From Sweltsa coloradensis (lineage: Eukaryota; Arthropoda; Insecta; Plecoptera; Chloroperlidae), in the NCBI GenBank assembly GCA_024449915.1, contig JAMZAV010001281.1:117185-181184 (forward strand): a stretch of 64,000 nucleotides of DNA, in the 5' to 3' direction. The notes under the pieces were generated by a model. That model ran no database searches, was not told the origin of the DNA, and saw only the letters and a program-made list of their open reading frames with translations. Positions 1-12,539 of the stretch are shown piece by piece. A program made the position numbers and the translations under genes. Positions within the stretch are counted from its first letter, which is position 1; each line of letters opens with the position of its first letter.

Positions 1-2280
1 TCCCTGGCTTTCCAGGTTGGTGGGAACCCTGTATATTAAATACCAGCATGTCCACGCTCTAGAAAAGCAACGTTGTTCAACAATGGTTTAAAAAACTCAG
101 TAAAACCATGGATTTACAAGGCGCATGGATATGCATCTCTTGGTTAATTTGTGTACTGTGAAACTAGCCCCGAAAAACAAAAACTTGTCAAACATTGTCG
201 CCATTTTCGCCTGTTTACACAATTATTTACTATTTGAAGTGCTAAAATGGCCGCCAATTGTATTGTTGCTATCAGTTTAGGCCTAAACAGGAAACGAGAA
301 TCGCAGACGCACCGCCCCATAATGTTGCAGGTCCAGTAACGCCAGTTACTATTCTAAGTCCATGGTAAAACTGTGTAACAATTCATGCAACTTTTATCTC
401 GAAGTTCATTCGAAAGTTCAAAGTTCAGATTTAACACAGGAAACTAATTTATGGAACGAAATTACTTCCTATTTGTAATTTGCGAACCTATTGATTTATT
501 GGTGTAATCAATGATGATGCCAGTTAGAATCTATACACTGCTCGCTCAACAATAGAGCTAATATCTGCTTTTAGTTGCTCCCGAGTTGAAAAAAGTAATA
601 CAAATACACATTCAATTCAATTACTAACTTTCTGCAGCGAACCTTGAACAATAACTCAGTTGAGTGAAACAATTTTATTACAGAGTATACGGCTGTGGGT
701 AGATCTATATTTCAAGTAAAAGCTATAATTCGCTCAACTATCAATACTAGCGAAACGGCAAAGATCGATCAAGCAATCATTAACAAACTACAATGACCAT
801 TGCCAGGGTTATTGTCGACATATGAAAACTCATTCGCTTGACAGGAATTACTTCGTCTTCTAGTTTGCATTAACAGACTTAACTTCTGGACTCGAATTTG
901 CATCCCATGATATTAGTTTGAGGTCCGGTGGTTTGTTCGAAGTTATATTTCCCTCAGCGAGCTGAGCCTGCATGCACGGGGCTTGGCCAAACAACGAGCA
1001 CTCATTTCAATAATCCGCTGAAAGGAAAGGCTGACAATTTACAACACAATAATGATAAATCATGATTTGCCTCGGTAAATGCGGAGGAGTGTCAACTCAA
1101 TAATTCTGAATTATGGAGCAACTGTAAACATGGCCAATACTTGGAATTATGTAGCCTTGCGAGAGCGAGCATCAACGCTGAAAGGTTTATCACACAATAT
1201 GACGGCTCGCTTCATCAATACAGAGTTAGTAAATCACAGATAATTGCATGGACGAGCCGAAATGGAATTCGTCCATTCAACGTTGCATTGCTTGCACGAC
1301 TAAAACAACAGTATTTAATGGAACACTATAAACACATGTTACATATTTAGTTATTTGCCAAGGGATAATTAATCTAGGCCTACAAGAGATAGTTAATAAG
1401 ACTAAGTCCCAGCATTCGTTTTTTTAAATGAGGAAAACATTGATAAATACCGTGTTGAATGTAAGTGGTGGTGTCAGTTCGCATTTGTGTTGCATATGCA
1501 CGAGCTGTAATGCTGCATCTAACGGTGTAAACTAAACATTCTCTGAAGTTAGTGTTGAATTATTCTCCATGTTGGATTTTAAAACAGCAACACTATGTGA
1601 ATAAAAGGATATTTAATTCATAGCTTTGAACAAGTTGATTATTTATTACAAAAACATGAACGATTCATTTATTAAACACGCAAATATACTCAACATAACG
1701 TAAAAATTGTCAGAAATATCAGACCCGGCACTTCCACCAAGCGTTAATATTTTTAGGCGAGTGAGCGAAGCGAATGAGGATTTATAACGCCACTTGATCG
1801 GGTCTCGTCGTGACTGTGTCTGTAAAATGTTTATCCGGGCTCATACGGCCGAATGGCCAAATAGATTGAGCTGAAATTTTAAACAGACATCCGTGACCAG
1901 GTAACTTAGAACTGCTGACAAAATGAGCACACAAGAAATAATAAACTGAAAAATAGGCCTAACATGTGAAGGAATTCTTTTAACGACAATGGTTTCACTT
2001 TTGAAAAAATCACTGCTTCTTAGATGTTACTCGGTTGCGATGGTGGCAGTGAAAAAAATATTTGTAATGCAGTTATGCAGTGACCAAAACCAATGAGTAT
2101 CGAAATTTGCACGCTCAAGCTATCCACAAATTCCGCTGGGAGATTGAGTAAACCTTGCAATCTTTACTCGTATTTTGTGCTGGCTATGTTTTCCATAGTA
2201 TTGTCACAGTTGATGTAGACTAAACTGCGTTATATGTATTTCAAAACATGTTAAATATTTGTTTTTAAATACAATCCATA
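1..2280. other. AT-rich stretch without a recognised gene
   Basis: No open frame here has coding character; the longest near 1141-1350 resembles no family I know and has no splice signals around it. Around 1714-1790 there is a remnant reading ACCCGGCACTTCCACCAA followed by AGCGAAGCGAA, which links it to the repeat family near 2.6-3.3 kb. As the oaf gene runs leftward, this stretch is probably oaf intron. Confidence 0.5.
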
Positions 2281-2289
2281 ATCTACAAA

Positions 2290-2372
2290 ATCTTATCCGA
2301 CCAGGGGATTGAACCCAGGTCTCCCACATTCCGGGTATAAGGGCGCATTAGCCAACTAGACTATGGAAACGC
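2290..2372 (-). repeat. tRNA-like SINE head or tRNA pseudogene
   Basis: Read on the minus strand this has a box A-like start (TAGTCTAGTTGGCTAATGCG) and a box B-like GGGTTCAATCC about 40 bases on, the spacing of an internal RNA polymerase III promoter. It resembles a tRNA of the Asp/Glu type, but the arms do not close cleanly and its 5' end runs into the inverted repeat at 2361-2540. It is more likely a SINE head or decayed tRNA copy than a working tRNA. Confidence 0.4.
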
Positions 2373-2540
2373 CAAAGTCGTTGATAGACGAGTGAGTGAG
2401 CAATGTGTTGAATACCCGGTATCATTCCCCATACTGGGAAAGATTCAGTCTTAGGTATAGGGGAGGAAAAAGGATGTTCCCGGGTACTCAACACATGGCT
2501 CACTCACTCGTCTATCAACGACTTTGGCGTTTCCCTATAG
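2361..2540. repeat. Inverted repeat with about 70-bp arms
   Basis: The left arm starts at CTATGGAAACGCC and its reverse complement returns at GGCGTTTCCCTATAG. Both arms carry GTGAGTGAGC and the AACG/CGTT stem. The outer end of the right arm resembles the 3' hairpin end of the Helentron-like family (stem, then TATAGT), so this may be the palindromic end of a preceding element copy. Confidence 0.65.
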
Positions 2541-2614
2541 TTAAAAATAATCATCACATGAATACGTGGAACCTGGCATTTCGAACCCGGCACCTCCACC
2601 AAGCGTTAATATTT
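2538..2614 (+). repeat. 77-bp direct repeat, left copy
   Basis: This spacer separates the end of the preceding inverted repeat from the start of the Helentron-like element at 2614. It returns almost unchanged at 3206-3282. It contains GAACCCGGCACCTCCACCAA, a motif also seen near 1716 and, reversed, near 19537. Confidence 0.8.
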
Positions 2615-3209
2615 GGATGAGCGAAGCGAAGACTTCAATTTCACCGACCCCTCAAAAAATTTTGCTCGGGTGTTTTTTTTGTGTTTTTTATTTTTGTTGT
2701 TTTTTTGTTTGTTTTTCTGTCTGTTTGTTCGCTCTCTACCGGGCAAACGGCATATGCGATCTTGATGAAAATTTGATGGGACCTTCGAAATCTCTGAACT
2801 TAGACTTGCTACGTTTTTGGGTACAATCGAAGAAATATTTCTCATGAATATCGTACTTTTACGATTTTTTTCGATTTTTAGTGCGATATTTTTGTGACAT
2901 TTGGGCCGATTCTGACCAAACGGGTGGGGCTACAACGTTCATATTTTACATAGACATTAAGGTAATGGTGATGTATTGCTTTCTGTAAGAAAAAGTTGAA
3001 AAAGTTAGCCAGAATCCACAGAATAAAGGTTTTAATATGAGTTTTTTTAGGTTTATAATAAAAATTAACAAGTAACAATAGAAACTTGACAACAATCACC
3101 TACAATGCATTCAAAAAGCACTTGCAAAGGAAAAGTGGTCCTACGCAAACTAAAAACTTACAAAAAAAGCTCATCCATCAACGCGGCGGGACTTAAGCGT
3201 TTTCCTAGT
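2614..3209 (+). mobile_element. Helentron-like non-autonomous element, copy A
   Basis: It begins TTGGATGAGCGAAGCGAA. Near the 3' end is the reverse complement GCTCATCC, followed by a short hairpin (AACGC, then GCGTT) and the terminus CCTAG followed by T. A terminal repeat whose partner is subterminal, a 3' hairpin and a CTAG|T end is the architecture described for Helentrons and their non-autonomous derivatives. Copies B and E share its body (one unit containing GACCAAACGGGTGGGGC). It encodes no Rep/helicase; short frames inside it are spurious. The class is inferred; family membership is directly visible. Confidence 0.6.
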
Positions 3210-3282
3210 TAAAAACAATCAACACATGAATACGTGGAACCTGGCATTTCGAACCCGGCACCTCCACCAAGCGTTAATATTT
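3206..3282 (+). repeat. 77-bp direct repeat, right copy
   Basis: It differs at only about three bases from 2538-2614, giving a period of 668 bp. It begins exactly at the CTAG|T end of element copy A but is not followed by another element start. Confidence 0.8.
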
Positions 3283-4011
3283 AAAAACAACGGCCACATC
3301 ATCAGTTAGCACTTATCGGTGTATAGGCCAAATGAAAACATGTTATCAGCACTTACAGGACATTTTGAAACGTTGCTTTAAATGAAAACTGGTTTTGAAC
3401 GTGTCACCAGAAATGTTTTCTTGTAAGGCCTATATCAAGTCAGTGTGAGTTTGAATAGAGCTGCATGTTTTCGAGTAGATTCGAGCAATCTGTTCTTCAC
3501 ACCTGATCGTTCGCTGCTGCTGCTGCTTCGTCGTTGTTGATTCATGAGCGTTTTTGCTCCAAGGCTCAGAGAGGAAGCTTAAAGCGAACTCCATTTTTCA
3601 CACCTATTCAAAACTATACACAAAACACCAATACACCGTGCGAGAATATCAATTTCCCTATTCCACGTTCACTGGAGGTGACAGCGTCACTTTAAAAAAT
3701 ACGTTAGACCAATATGATAAAAATTCGCATCTGTGCTACTTTAAACAAAAAAGTGTTTTTAATTTTATTCATTTTAAACAGAGCAATTTCAAGCATCATA
3801 ATAATACTTACATATTTATGAGCCAATCGGCAACAGCGCATAACCTCCTCAAGTGTGGAGTAAACATTGGAGATTTCCAAAATATATGCCATAATAATAA
3901 ATGCATAATATGAATTAGAAAAAAATATTCTGCGTAGATAAACCATTAATAACAAATACCTATTATGATAAGAACGTGCACATTCTGAAGGGAAAGAAGA
4001 ATAGGACTCAC

Positions 4012-4125
4012 GTTCCGGAAGTCGACAAGCTGCGTGATGAGCGTGCCGTCTGAGCGCTGGAACTCCAGAGTGACCGCGTCTTCACTCACGTTAGCAGTGA
4101 TGGTCTCCTGAACGATGTCGCCACC
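4012..4125 (-). CDS. oaf: Out at first (oaf) protein, internal exon (partial gene)
   Basis: This 114-bp exon encodes 38 residues in phase 0 at both ends. On the minus strand it follows an acceptor (TTGTGTGTGCAG) and ends at a donor (CGGAAC|GTGAGT). The product starts GGDIVQETI, continues ANVSEDAVTLEFQ and ends SDGTLITQLVDFRN, which I recognise as the N-terminal conserved block of Out at first, a secreted protein conserved from insects to vertebrates. Drosophila oaf lies near and is co-regulated with dpp; its molecular role is poorly defined. The base composition is GC-rich against AT-rich flanks, as expected of a real exon. Exons encoding the rest of the protein should lie beyond the left edge of the window. 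The signal-peptide exon should lie at higher coordinates, but I could not find it. Confidence 0.87.
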
Positions 4126-4140
4126 CTGCACACACAACAT

Positions 4141-7100
4141 TAGGCTAGAACCTACTCACTTTGCATTTTAAACTGAAAAAACATTACCAACGGCGATCGA
4201 TGGGAGGACTGCCATTCGCAGCATTAAAATAGTGCCCTGGAAAACAGGGACATCAAACTGGGCTTGCAGTGTAAGCCACGTCGCCGTCATGCATGCCACC
4301 GCCAGATTATGCTAGAAACACGTCAAAATAAAGCCGAGTCTTTGTGATATCAGTTACACGTTTTATCGATAAAAATATTATTATGAATTGGAGGAAGAGT
4401 TTTTTTTTCGTGATTGGCAGTAACCTTTGGTCTTGCTTTTCACAAAGCGAGTACAGAAAAGAATTCAGTGAACTGGAAAATAGTCCTGATGAAAAGCTAC
4501 CTACGCTTAAGTGAAATTTCCATTTTAAATACGAGAGTGACAATAGCTAGTCACAAACAACGTTTTTAATTTGTTATTTCGCTTCGTTATTTTTTATCAA
4601 TATGGTCATTAATTTTGTAGGTGGACGATGAAAAAATGACAAAGGCAAAATAATGCCAATAAAACACGGCCAGCCGATGTCGGGAATACATACACTGGTA
4701 GTCGCAATTAAAACAAAACCATGATAAATTGTAAACATTGTCATGTCACAGTAGGGTGTTTGAAATAATACAATGTTCGCAGAGATAATGTTTCAAAACT
4801 GTTTACACTCTGCTTGTTGGCGGATGACACGTAGACTACGGTGAAGCGCCATCATTAGATTAATTACGATTAAGTGCTAATCGAGTCATGATTAAAATGG
4901 CCGCAAGCCGTATTAGCAGTTACCCGTAACAAGATCGGTTTCCAAGCAAGGAGTCCGGCCAACATTTTCATTCACCATCAACCACGTGGTTAGAGAAATG
5001 AACAGACTGTCTTGCACATCGAACCAGCTCCGCGACTAGTTCTTCATGGAGGCGGGGAATCAGCATCACGTGTGAGCATCACATTACTCACGCCCCACAT
5101 ATACTCGATGCACCCGCCCAGGGAATACAAAGCACGGTAGACACCAACAAAAATCTAGTTCATATTGCCAAGATGTGTGAAACACTAAGAAATGTACTAT
5201 GTTGCGCGGATTTCGAGAAAATCACTACCCCCGTAGCTACATTTTATATGAGTTGCTAAATCAATCTCTATGTTCTGTAACTTGCTAAAGTACACAGTGG
5301 TACGCACATACTACCTCTTAGGCCTAGGAGTAAAATGAAGCCAAACTTCAAACGTCTCGTTTACTTATCAAGAGAATGTACATCTAGGGGGAAGTATTAT
5401 CGATCAGTATTAAATTTAGCAGTTTCGTGAACATCCAGAACTAGTTCTTTAAATTCATGACTTCTTGAGTTTTACTTTCTTCATCAAATACAACATACAA
5501 GTGAGAACGTCATGGGACAGCGAAGGTCACTCTTGCATTATACGTGGCGTTCTTGCTCATATACATTTCACGACATAAAATTGTTTAACCCCAAGTCAAA
5601 ATTCATTTCTATAAAAAAAAAAACTCTTTCCAGTTTCTTGTGTCATTTCTAGCAGTGTCAAAGTTCCCTGAAATTAAACAGGTTCTTAGCATTTCACGTG
5701 TCTTCCCATAGCCGGCAGCAGACCGAACGAACGCGTGTACAACCACATTGGCCTAGTTTTGCATACTTTATGAAGGAGAACATCTAAAAAATGCTGGCTC
5801 CGAGGCATGAGGTAACTCTGTGGCATCCAACAGTTTGCATATACTCTCGAGGTACAAAGCACTCTTTGTAGTACACAGAGAACGGTAATTAACTCGAGCT
5901 ACTTCTTACTTCGAAAACTGATAATTGACTTCCAGTAGAACACTTCACTTGAAAGCTTAATGTACATCAGAAAGACATGCATGCAGTTACCTCGTTAAGG
6001 ATAGGGTACACACGTAATAATCAAGTAGAAATTACCTATTGACTGCATTGCAAAACACTTGAGTTTATATACAGTCTACTGTGTACGAAATAATTATAGC
6101 AATTAGGTTGAACAAAATCTTTAAACTCAGACACAACAAAGGAGACCATTAACTTTAAAAGGGGAAAATACATTTCCGATATTTCGAGAGGCAAACGGTC
6201 TCGTCGTCATGGGCAACAGTAAGTAAGAGCAAACGACGAGCAGTCCACTCTGTAAGCACCAGCCGTTTAAAGTCCTTTTGTCTTTTTTCATCCATCCAGG
6301 TTTGGAGATGACGAAATGTCGCTGCCTTTGAGTGCGACTAATAACACAGGGGTAAGTAAACTCGGAGAGAGTTTCACCCCACGCCCCTAGTGAGGTAATG
6401 CCCAAGGCTACAGGCGAGCACCGGTGTTGATCACTTGTCTCGCGAGCATCATTAGCGCATTATTCATTCGAAGCACATTTCAATTCAGCCACCACAGTAA
6501 TTGAAATCAATTAGACCTATACACTTTGTGTCAAGCATATCATGTGATCCATTCTACCTGAAAACCCATTCTTTCCGTCCGGATTACTATAATCCACAGC
6601 AAAGAAAAGTTCGACGTGCCAGTAATTAGCCGCCTATGGTGGACTAGGGGTCATGATGAGATACATGCAGTCTAAACTGTAAATGATAACCGAGTGAAAT
6701 CTTTGAGCTCGGCTCTATTTTGTTAAGTGTTTTTCCAGTTCGTTTCTTGCATGAAAATCTTCGCGATCGTAAAATATTCCCCCGTCATACCAAATTTTAG
6801 ACGTGTATTTTTAGTGTGGCGTATAATTATATACGTTTAAAATTCCCGTCGTGTTCCCCATTACATGCAAATACGCGTCCGAGATGGATGGATCAAGTTT
6901 TGGAAGCGAGCGCAAGGAATACAGACGGATCTCCCTGCATTAGAAGGCAGTGGCACTACTGCGTGGCCGCGCGATACGCGAGGCTGAATTATTAAACACA
7001 CCCACTCTATGTGGAACTTAGAATATGAAGTAGAGGCAATTGTGGAGGAGGACTTAATAAAACCGAACGCAACTTTCAAAATATGCGTCAAAGTTGAGTT

Positions 7101-8440
7101 TTCATCCCTATACAGATAGACAAGCGTAAGGGGGTGAAAAATGTGATCGATTTTTACTACGGGAACCTATGTGCGTTTGTTTGTTTTTGTCACGGCGGCT
7201 TAGACCGGCTGTCTGTTTTTATTATAGGAAGTACGCACGTCGTAAAACATACAATGCAAAATAAATCCGAACAGCTTGTGCATGCCACAGTGGGATTACA
7301 ATTTGCAAACGAATGGCCTTGTCTCAGATTTATATATATTTTATGACGCTGTGTAAGGGCTCTCAAATTGAGTGGCGTATAGCGGAAGAGTGGCGCTCTT
7401 TATAGGTTTGGCAACAGTTCTTGTGAAGAGTCTACACAATCCTTGTGGGGTAGGCGAGGCCATACAATAATGATTACTAGTTATGATATCTCTAGCTCGT
7501 TTCGACGTCAGCATCGTGGGCGAATATTGGTTCGGAGCTCGATTTCGATATGTCGACGATAATGAGATAATCATGATATGGTAATCCAAATAACACCACA
7601 CGTCAATATTAATTATTATGACCACCGGGTGTTTGATGGTCGATGATAGCTGGAGGCATCTTTATAATAAAAATACCACATTTGCTACGAAGTTATGATT
7701 ACGTTCGTTTGAAATAGTTATCATCAAGTTACTTCGCGGACGTGGATCCAGCAAATGAAAAATACCGTCTCACTAGGCCTACATGTCAACTATATGACAT
7801 CAGCGAAATCGTTCCGATATCAGTGTTCAAACAAAAAAAAAAACATGGTTTCATAGTAAGTTATTAATAATAACAACGAAAAAATACTAAATTCTTTAAC
7901 CAAATCGCAAGTTTTAGAAAGGCCGTCGCCATATCTATCGTAAGTCCCTGCATGGCAGTTTGCCTCCAAAACGCAGCTATACCTACTGGCTTTCTGACAG
8001 CACAGCCTAGGGCGCCCTGACAGTATGTCACCCAAACCTTTCGAACCACACCACAATTTATTCGAAAATATTCGTACCCTTCAATCAAATAAATTATCAT
8101 AATTTAGAGTCTAACGGCTCGCGGGCAACAACAAATAACGAGCGACATTGCAGGCTACGTATAAAACTTCGTCGCACAAAGGAAAGAAAGACACGAATTA
8201 AAAACAAAAAAGAGGAATAAAAATAGAATGGACGTAAAAGAAGTCGGTTCCGTGCCTGGGGTAAGAGGTTTTCCACCACAGTAGGAGAAAGTAGACCTTT
8301 GCGGGGTGTGCTCTTGAAACAATTAGCAATAATTTAATATCTTCCCTAGAGGTCTTCCTTGAAGACACAAAAATTTATTATACGAGCAGGAATTGAAGAC
8401 TTTAATATTTGAGTTGACAAGATTTGTCCAGGTCACGGAA
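4141..8440. other. Gene-free stretch, probably oaf intron or upstream DNA
   Basis: I see no coding exon here. Around 6148-6215 (minus) is a tail-like fragment, reading CGAGACCGTTTGCCTCTCG then AAATATCGG, of the kind that ends many interspersed retroelements. The rest is AT-rich unique-looking DNA. Confidence 0.5.
6148..6215 (-). repeat. Retroelement tail-like fragment
   Basis: On the minus strand GACGACGAGACCGTTTGCC is followed by TCTCGAAATATCGG. This matches the general pattern 'gaNgaNg...cgaaatat' seen at the tails of Penelope-like and related elements. No associated coding region is visible, so the family is a guess. Confidence 0.35.
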
Positions 8441-8442
8441 GT

Positions 8443-8697
8443 ATTTTTTTTTCGTGGGAAACCTGTTATAGGGTGCAATTAGCCCCTCTTCAGGTGAACT
8501 AGATATGTGCGGATAGGAAATTATGAAGGGATGTCCGAAGGCTGTTGAAGAGGACTCAATCCCTTGCATTCGCCTTAACACCTGAGGAAAACCTCGGGAA
8601 AACCTTCAGTCAGGTTTGTCGGTCTCGACGGGATTCGAACCCGGGACCTCCCGAATTAGAGTCGAGCGCTTAGCGCCCGAGCGCTTCACTGTCGGTG
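8443..8697 (-). mobile_element. tRNA-derived SINE, copy A
   Basis: On the minus strand it has a tRNA-like head (GAGCGCTAAGCGCTCGACTC type) with the box B GGGTTCGAATCCC, then CGTCGAGACC and a body shared with four other copies (ACTGAAGG, GCAAGGGATTGAGTCC, GGACATCCCTTC). The 3' part contains TTCACCTGAAGAGGGGC and CCCTATAACAGGTTTCCC, then an A-rich tail (T-run at 8442-8452 on the plus strand). It is the most complete copy and defines the family here. Confidence 0.85.
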
Positions 8698-8924
8698 GGA
8701 GTATGAATATTCAGAGGTATACGCTATCCGCGACCACGAGGTATATGGACGTTGAAATGGGAATTGCGAGGCTAGTTGTGCACGGAGCGCGAGACAGAAA
8801 CATGAATACAACGCTTAAGAATTGATTCCAGTGTATTTATAATCCTAGAAATGCGACCAGTGCTACAGTAAATATCAAAACCATCTTGCCGGTAATTTTG
8901 CCATCTATCATTATGTTCGATGAT

Positions 8925-8997
8925 AATAATATTTCGACCAGTCACAACTTTCCCATCTTCAGGTGACGTACGAGACGATGTATGACATGACTTAACA
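8925..8997 (-). repeat. Retroelement tail-like fragment
   Basis: On the minus strand the sequence reads CACCTGAAGATGGG, then AAAGTTGTGACTGGTCG and AAATATTATTATC. The arrangement 'cctgaagatggg...gtcgaaatatt' is a widespread 3' signature of interspersed retroelements, often assigned to Penelope-like elements. The coding part is absent. Confidence 0.4.
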
Positions 8998-11954
8998 GGA
9001 AGTTAACTCGAGAGTCAAGTTATATTTTATCGATAAATAGCATTCATAACAGCGCATAGCGACATCTCAAATAACAAGCGCAGAGCGACATCTCAAATGA
9101 AATAAGAAAAATTTAGTAGAAATTTATTTTCCTATTCGTAACGTAAGGAATACTATAGCAAAACGATGTACCACCATTATTTTGCTTATTTTATATACCT
9201 GTCATAAGTTAATCAATATTCAAGTATACCTAAATGAATCAAATACTAAAAATATTATAATGTCATTAAAGGTTCACTCGTAACTTCCATGAGAGCTCCT
9301 GCAATATTTCTTTCTCACCAGAGCAAATATGGTCAAAAGCGATTGAGTGTTAATTAGTCTTCACCGGGCAGCGCCACTGCAGAGTGGCGGCTGTAAAACA
9401 CTATTTTGTCACATACTGGAAGACATAAACTATGATTTTTACGACGCTTAGTCAGCAGCAAGTTCTCAAAGTCATATATAGTACGTTTAGGTTTCACTAT
9501 TGTTCTATTTCAAATGTCATGCATACACATGTAAAGAGGCTATATTATTGGTATTTTTCTTAAGTTAGGTGTACCATACATAAAAGTTGCAAACACAGAG
9601 GCTCTTGGGTAATGGTGATGTCATAGCCAGAATCTGAAAGAGCGGACACGTTTCTGAGGACAGTCGGTGCGAGTCCAGGGGCTGGACCGGGTGTACTTAT
9701 AAAGTCGTACGGGCGGAGGAAAACGTGCCTGTCGTAATGAGAAATAAGGTGCTTTTTGTGAACAACTAGTGATGGGAAGCGTGAAGTGTATCCGCGACTC
9801 TACAACATCTATTATACAAAACTGTGAGTGAAATGGTCATTTTCTATCATTGAAATGGAAGTGTGTAATGCATAATTATGCTAAGTTAAATCAGGACGTA
9901 GTAATCAACGATTCATCTTAATTGGTTCTACACCTATCGTTACCGTTGAATATCATGATGAAGACAGCTACGCCTCATTCCCAAGATCCATAAAGTGTAA
10001 CCATCCGTTGCAAACACTTCTACGATATCAATCTTCAATTTGGATGAGTACAACATAATTTAAATATGGTTTCATAATGTTAAAATATTTCTATCTTAAA
10101 TTTGCAACTTATGGTTTTATTTTATGGCTACTACCTAACATTTTTGGGGAAAACTGAGCTCAGTTAATAAGATTTTTGTGATTATGTGTCGTATCAAATA
10201 TTTTAAAATAGATCAATGGTAACCTAATTTGCTAATTTCTTGTCATTTTAGTTAGGTCTACCTGGTTTACCCTTTATTTTGTTGTTTTGGCTCCTCAGTT
10301 TTCGTGGTTAGCTATAATACAGCACATGTAATATATAGTTTCAATCCTGAGAAATGAACACTTATTTTCTGGATACTGCTAGTCAATTAATCTTTAAAAG
10401 CATTTCGAGCTTTCATTGCACACAGCGCTGTACGCATGGAATGTGGATGCAGCGATAGGACTATTTGAAAATGGTGTTAAATTCCGTATGGGCATGGTGA
10501 GGAATTTGATCAAGACAGGAGAGTGGCGTGTGAAAATTAGTTGAAATCATGGGAAATTAATTATGGAAATATTTCTTCAGCCCAAAAAAGGAATCTAGAA
10601 TGTTTGACGAAGCCTAGAGGTAAGGCCGAGTCGAGTCAAGAGGCGACAACGAGCCGACTCACCCTATTAGAACATGACAACATTACAATAATACGATTGA
10701 GTTGTTTAGTTTCTTTGTGGTTTCATAAAAATCGCCTTCAGCAGTGATGTGATATGAATGTGTTGTTAGAATGTATCTAAAATTAAGCTATGATCTCCGC
10801 AAAGAAGTACTTTCTCTCTAAATCTTCATTAATTCCATAGAGCGGTACCCTCATTATTTGCTCGAAGAGGTTACGAACTACTGAAATAGGAAGAAAACAC
10901 TTCTAATTGCGTGCGTGTTAACCTGTTGCTGCGGAACGAGGGTTATAATATGTACGATTCTCAAATGAAGCGAACGAAAGGAAAAACGACGACTGATAAT
11001 TCCATCAAATTGTAACTGACGCACAACAACAGGAGTTCGAAAAGCCACGGCCCCATTAGCAATTGATTTTGAAATAGACGTACGCTATACATCACCATCA
11101 AATAGTCGGACAATTTATTACTTTCTAAAGCCACGAGCAATTTGATTAAAAATAGATACAATGTAATGATATCAATTTAGCAGAAAAATACAATAGATTT
11201 AGACCTCACCAGGACATGATTTCTTTTGAAATAGAAATAATTGTATACCGCCATTAATTGGACGAAAATGCGTTAGATTGTAGCCTTAAACAATTTATAT
11301 TTCTTTTGAGATTTCACAGACTGTAAAATATTTATTTTCTAACCCAAAACCTATTTATTCGTAAGATCCCAATGAATAAACAAATCATATGAAAAATAAC
11401 ATATTTTGAACACACTCGTGTTCGTTTAAAATACAGGGCTTGAAAACGGATATGAAATAATGTAGGGTTTTCTTTTTCAATTTATTGTTTTCTCAATTTA
11501 TCTTGATTGAAACATAAGTTAATTATCCGATAAGCTAATGCGCAATGTTTGTAGAAAAGTGGCCGGTTAGGTTAACATCTAACCTTTCAAGTATTTATCT
11601 ACGCTACACATTCTTTGAAAGCCGATAGCGATTTAAGGGTAAAAAAAAAACTGTTTTATTTACATACGACGAACAATGTTAGTGTGGAGACAATCCTCTT
11701 TCAGCGAGGCTGTGTATATCATCTGCTTCGATAATCTACACTGTGAATGTAGTGGGAATCTGCGCCCCACAAGAAACAATTAAGCATCACATGTCTCGTG
11801 ACATTACCCACGCCATATCGGCTGGCAAACTAACAACGACGGGACTATCGGTATGGATCAATAAAATAATGCACGAATAAAAAGAATTCGGCGAAAATGG
11901 TCCAACCACACGAAAATATATAAATAATGATCACAAAGGTCCCAATTAGAAATA

Positions 11955-12040
11955 ATAAAACCCAACGAACAGAGGGGTTTGAACCAGCGACTGTCTGCGT
12001 ATAATTCTGTGTGTGTGGCTATCGCTTGCAGTCCTTATAT
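11955..12040 (-). repeat. tRNA-like SINE remnant
   Basis: The minus strand holds GGTTCAAACCCC, a good box B, with CTGCAAGCGATAGCCAC upstream at roughly box A spacing. The similar string GTCGCTGGTTC recurs on the minus strand near 59310, suggesting a family. Confidence 0.4.
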
Positions 12041-12539
12041 CAACATTAGAATTGTTATCTGCATCACGCCATATTACATGTATGAAGCACAGAGAGGTGA
12101 AAAAAGTCGTCGAACGTTATTCTTACTTATTATGTGCATGCCCTTGTGAAAAGATGCATACAACTTACATTTGAATCGTGTAATCAACATTTTCTTCTTT
12201 TGTACATTTTGGTTGTCTTTCCTAGCAAACCTTAAGGGCAATAGGAAATTATTTAAAATCATAACGAATAAAAAGTGTTAGTAGAAACCTTATTCAACCA
12301 ATGGAAACTTTAGTAAGATATTTTATAATTAAACTCTTAAAGATGTTCGTTTATTTTTGTAAGAGATAAATATTAACACTTGTGCTTTTCCAATAATTAT
12401 ACGCAAATAGGCCTTATAAGATTTGGGCGAAATCGGTTTGAACCAGTCAGGTAAGGTATTCTGTTAACCTCCTAATGATATTGACGGGAGTTATTTCCCA
12501 TGTTAATTGTAAATTAAATGGTGCAGTGATTATAAGGGC

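Larger units (their letters stand above)
8698..12539. other. Gene-free stretch
   Basis: No exon is recognisable. A retroelement tail-like fragment sits at 8925-8997 and a tRNA-like remnant at 11955-12040. Frames longer than 60 codons here look random. Confidence 0.5.

Noticed and set aside
2566..2847. 93-codon frame and its minus-strand partner
   Set aside because: They fall inside the Helentron-like element and recur as equivalents in copies B and E, so they reflect the repeat, not a gene.
8616..8825. 69-codon frame starting in a tRNA-like sequence
   Set aside because: It begins inside SINE copy A in antisense orientation and is not a gene.
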